Shown here piece by piece: positions 61,744 through 64,000 of a DNA stretch of 64,000 bases. The stretch comes from Lentzea albidocapillata subsp. violacea. GTDB lineage: Bacteria > Actinomycetota > Actinomycetes > Mycobacteriales > Pseudonocardiaceae. The notes beneath the pieces were generated by a model. The model saw nothing but the letters and a program-made list of their open reading frames with translations. It searched no databases and was not told the DNA's origin. Positions within the stretch are counted from its first letter, which is position 1. Each line of letters begins with the position of its first letter. Position numbers and translations under genes: made by a program. Location: positions 496,001-560,000 of the forward strand of contig NZ_FNET01000002.1 of NCBI RefSeq assembly GCF_900100275.1. Reading direction: 5' to 3'.

Positions 61744-62907
61744 TCAGGTGGCGGGGGTGAGCACGCCGTCGACGTCCGGCGCGACGGAGCCGCGGATCAG
61801 CTTCCGCACGACGGGCAGGCCGGAGAGCCGCAACACCATGTCCCGCAACGCGATCCGCCACGCGGACGAGGGCGCCATCCAGCCGATGAACCGCCGCCCG
61901 AACTCCTGGGTGTGCTCCACGGCGGGCTTCATCCGGCCCTGATAGCGCTCGAAAGCGCCCTCGGCACCAGCGGTGAGCTCTTCCGCCAGCACGCAGGCGC
62001 CGGTCATCGCGAGTGAGGCCCCGTGGCCGGCGAACAGCGAGACCGCCCCGCACGCGTCGCCCACGAGCACGACCCTGCCGCGATGCCACACCGGCATGTC
62101 CACTTGGGACACTTCGTCGTAGTAGACGTCCTCCGGCAGCACGGAGAGCAGCGCGGGCGCGACCCAGCCGAGGTCGCCGAACCGCTCCCGCAGCGCCGCA
62201 GCCGGATCAGCCGGCAGCTCGGGAGAAGCGGACCGGTAGAGCATCAACGCGGCCATCGCCCCGTCCCGCACGGCGTAGCAGCCGATCATCCGATGCGGCA
62301 CGGTCAGCATCTGGTAGCGGTGGCCGATCCGGGCGCTCAACTCCACGTCCCGGACCGAGAACGCCGCCGTGTGATGCCCCAGATACCGCACGAACGACGC
62401 CGAGGGCCCGAACACCAGCTCCCGCACCCGCGAGTGCACCCCGTCGGCACCGACGACCAGGTCGAACTCGTCCGAGGACCCGTCGGGGAACGTCACCCGG
62501 CCGTCGTCGAAGACAGCGGAAACCGTTGTGCCGTAACGGATCGAGGCTCGCAGTTCAGCGCGGATCACCGAGGCCAGGTCGCCGCGCAACAGGCTGATCA
62601 CCCCGTCCGCGACCGCCTCGTAGGCGGCGGCGGAGATCTCAGCGCGCCGGCGCCCGGAGGAGTCCACGCTGGTCACCGACGAGATCGGCGCCCGCCGCGC
62701 CTCCAGCGCCGGCAGCAGCCCCATCCGCCGCGCCACCTCGTGGCCCGGCCCGAAGAAATCGATCAGGTAGCCGCCCGCACGGAACGACGGTGCCTTCTCC
62801 ACCACCGACACGTCCCACCCGGCACGCTCCAGCCACCACGCGGACGTGAGCCCGGCGATCCCCGCTCCGACGATCAGCGCTCGTTGTTGGGCGTTCGACT
62901 TAGGCAT
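61744..62907 (-). CDS. FAD-dependent (group A flavoprotein) monooxygenase
   Basis: 387 aa. The N-terminal Rossmann fold has ALIVGAGIAGLTSAWWLERAG and the acidic end VSVVEKA. The DG motif is DLVVGADGVHSRVR, and the FAD ribityl-binding GD motif is VVLVGDACGAVSLFAGHGASLAM. It lacks an obvious C-terminal thioredoxin-like domain. Aromatic hydroxylation or tailoring of a natural product is the usual role. No partner gene is adjacent, so the substrate is open. Confidence 0.94.
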   Translation of the reverse strand: MPKSNAQQRALIVGAGIAGLTSAWWLERAGWDVSVVEKAPSFRAGGYLIDFFGPGHEVARRMGLLPALEARRAPISSVTSVDSSGRRRAEISAAAYEAVADGVISLLRGDLASVIRAELRASIRYGTTVSAVFDDGRVTFPDGSSDEFDLVVGADGVHSRVRELVFGPSASFVRYLGHHTAAFSVRDVELSARIGHRYQMLTVPHRMIGCYAVRDGAMAALMLYRSASPELPADPAAALRERFGDLGWVAPALLSVLPEDVYYDEVSQVDMPVWHRGRVVLVGDACGAVSLFAGHGASLAMTGACVLAEELTAGAEGAFERYQGRMKPAVEHTQEFGRRFIGWMAPSSAWRIALRDMVLRLSGLPVVRKLIRGSVAPDVDGVLTPAT

Positions 62908-62922
62908 ATGCCCAATCTAGCA

Positions 62923-63696
62923 CTACGGGTGCGGCCTGCGACTGCTCCGCCCACTCGTCCAGAACCAGAGACCGGCCACGACCAGCGCCAGCACGCCCAG
63001 TCCGAGCGCGCCGTCGGGGATGTCGCCGTCGTCCTGCTGTTGCAGTTGCTGAAAGTTCTGCGCGGCCGCCTGCGGCACCTGGATGGGCGGCGGCGTGGGC
63101 GTGATCGACGCAGGCTGCGCGACCAACGCCAGCGGAATCGCCTCGGTGTCGTTGAAGTCGACCATCCCGGTGGCCTCGAGCACCGTCATGTGGTCGAGCA
63201 CGGTGTCCATGCAGACCTTGGCGTAGTCACGGATCGCGGTGTTGCGCGTGCCGGTGCGCACGGCGGCGAGGAACTTGTACACACCGCCGTGCGCCGCCCT
63301 GAGCCGATTCGCGAACACACGGTCGAACTCGGGGCTGCGCGCGGGGGCGGCCGTCATCTCGTTCAGCCAGCCCTGCTGCGCCTCGCTGGGCTGCGTCGGC
63401 AGTGACACGCCGAACGTGCGAGCGAGCACGGCGGTGCGCCGGTCCAGGTCGGCGTGCCCGTCGATGAGGTGCCGACCGGCCTCCTGCACCTTCGGGTTGG
63501 CCGACTTCTCGAGCCCCATCCGTCCGGCGGGGCCCTCCCACAACCCCGCGAGGGCCACCTTCTCCAGCAGGTCCCGCCCGGCCGGACCCATCGGCCCGAA
63601 CTGGGTCTGCACGTAGTCGGGCCCCAGATCCTGCTGCGCGAACGCGGGCTGCGCTCCGACCAACAACGCCAGCAAAGCGACGAGGAGTATCCGCAT
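62923..63696 (-). CDS. DUF4142 protein with signal peptide and C-terminal anchor
   Basis: 257 aa from ATG 63696. Signal peptide 1-21 (ends AFAQ). The DUF4142 ferritin-like four-helix domain spans about 30-175 (LLEKVALAGLWEGPAGR, GRHLIDGHADLDRR, RVFANRLRAAHGGVYKFLAAVR). A Pro/Gln-rich spacer is followed by one membrane helix (LGVLALVVAGLWFW) and a basic tail, so it is displayed on the cell surface. A more upstream GTG is less likely given the tidy signal peptide. Function unknown, possibly metal or stress related. Confidence 0.88.
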   Translation of the reverse strand: MRILLVALLALLVGAQPAFAQQDLGPDYVQTQFGPMGPAGRDLLEKVALAGLWEGPAGRMGLEKSANPKVQEAGRHLIDGHADLDRRTAVLARTFGVSLPTQPSEAQQGWLNEMTAAPARSPEFDRVFANRLRAAHGGVYKFLAAVRTGTRNTAIRDYAKVCMDTVLDHMTVLEATGMVDFNDTEAIPLALVAQPASITPTPPPIQVPQAAAQNFQQLQQQDDGDIPDGALGLGVLALVVAGLWFWTSGRSSRRPHP

Positions 63697-63811
63697 GCCG
63701 AGAGGTACGGACAGGCGACGGCGCACCGACTGTTGCACAGTGCAATGTTTATCGTTTCGTTACCCGAGGCGGGCCCTGTCGTCCGCCGAGGCCGGTGGCG
63801 AGCCGCGCTGG

Positions 63812-64000
63812 TCAGCCCGCGACGAGGCGCCGGAACGGGCCCGCGACCACGCGGAAGTCGACTGACGAGTCCAGCGCGCGATGCAGTACCAAGCCGTCGA
63901 TGGCCGCGCCCAGCAGCAACGCCACCGCGTCGGCGTCCTGCACGCCCGAGTCCCGCAACCACTCGGCGACCCGCGTCCGGAAGTCCACGACCAGCGCCGA
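63812..64000 (-). CDS. TetR-family regulator, C-terminal part (start outside window)
   Basis: 62 residues are visible, entering at the window edge and ending FRRLVAG. The sequence SALVVDFRTRVAEWLRDSG then ALLLGAAIDGLVLHRAL is the last two helices of a TetR_C-type ligand domain. The DNA-binding part lies beyond base 64000. Confidence 0.75.
   Translation of the reverse strand, partial: SALVVDFRTRVAEWLRDSGVQDADAVALLLGAAIDGLVLHRALDSSVDFRVVAGPFRRLVAG

Overview
The window is 64 kb of very GC-rich DNA with dense coding on both strands, many GTG starts and short intergenic gaps. Gene content (LuxR two-component pairs, AfsR-like NB-ARC/TPR regulator, mycothiol-type isomerase family, DasR, IdeR and ArgR type operators, group 2 sigma factor, secreted chitinase and glucanase) points to a filamentous actinomycete, most likely Pseudonocardiales (Lentzea, Saccharothrix or Amycolatopsis-like). 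This placement is inferred from protein flavour only. I saw no rRNA, tRNA, CRISPR array, prophage or transposase.

Layout. 1-7.1 kb: partial membrane protein, winged-helix protein, MMPL transporter, ECF sigma factor with a SnoaL-like tail plus VOC protein, two small membrane proteins. 7.1-11.3 kb: a Pro-rich micro-ORF followed by a 1320-aa TPR-CHAT protease, divergent from a DUF6338 membrane protein. 11.3-19.7 kb: histidine kinase/response regulator pair, MBL hydrolase, VOC and AraC genes, GH18 chitinase with a DasR site inside its promoter, YdcF protein and two tiny genes. 19.7-27.3 kb: a remnant of an aminoglycoside-phosphotransferase-like gene, AfsR-like regulator, IclR regulator with aldehyde dehydrogenase, headless LuxR gene, TetR-MFS efflux operon with an operator. 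27.3-39.7 kb: DUF427 protein and a PRPP synthetase with an altered ribose-5-phosphate loop, secreted tripeptidyl-peptidase-like hydrolase, SF1 helicase with a nuclease-like tail, phosphotransferase, group 2 sigma factor, CNNM/CorC protein, anti-sigma-type ATPase, DUF2236 oxygenase. 39-46.7 kb: GntR/VOC pair sharing an operator, P450 and TetR, subtilisin-like S8 protease, short S9 peptidase.

47-54 kb holds two tandem, paralogous secreted carbohydrate-active proteins built from discoidin, CARDB and CBM modules. The second is cut off just as its beta-helix catalytic domain begins, and is joined tail to tail with a neutral ceramidase gene that is also cut off. This is a clear rearrangement breakpoint near 53,110. 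54-64 kb: EamA exporter/LysR, lipoprotein, argG with an ARG-box-like site, siderophore-interacting protein with an iron box, a secreted NLP (necrosis-inducing-like) protein, MsrA, AI-2E family permease, FAD monooxygenase, DUF4142 protein and the C-terminal end of a TetR regulator.

Themes: (i) a saprophyte secretome (chitinase, glucanase-like proteins, S8/S9 peptidases, NLP); (ii) many regulator/target pairs whose operators are readable in the DNA; (iii) several eroded or rearranged genes (phosphotransferase remnant, truncated glucanase and ceramidase, headless LuxR, truncated small membrane protein beside a 20-bp direct repeat). Such erosion is typical of an accessory chromosome region.
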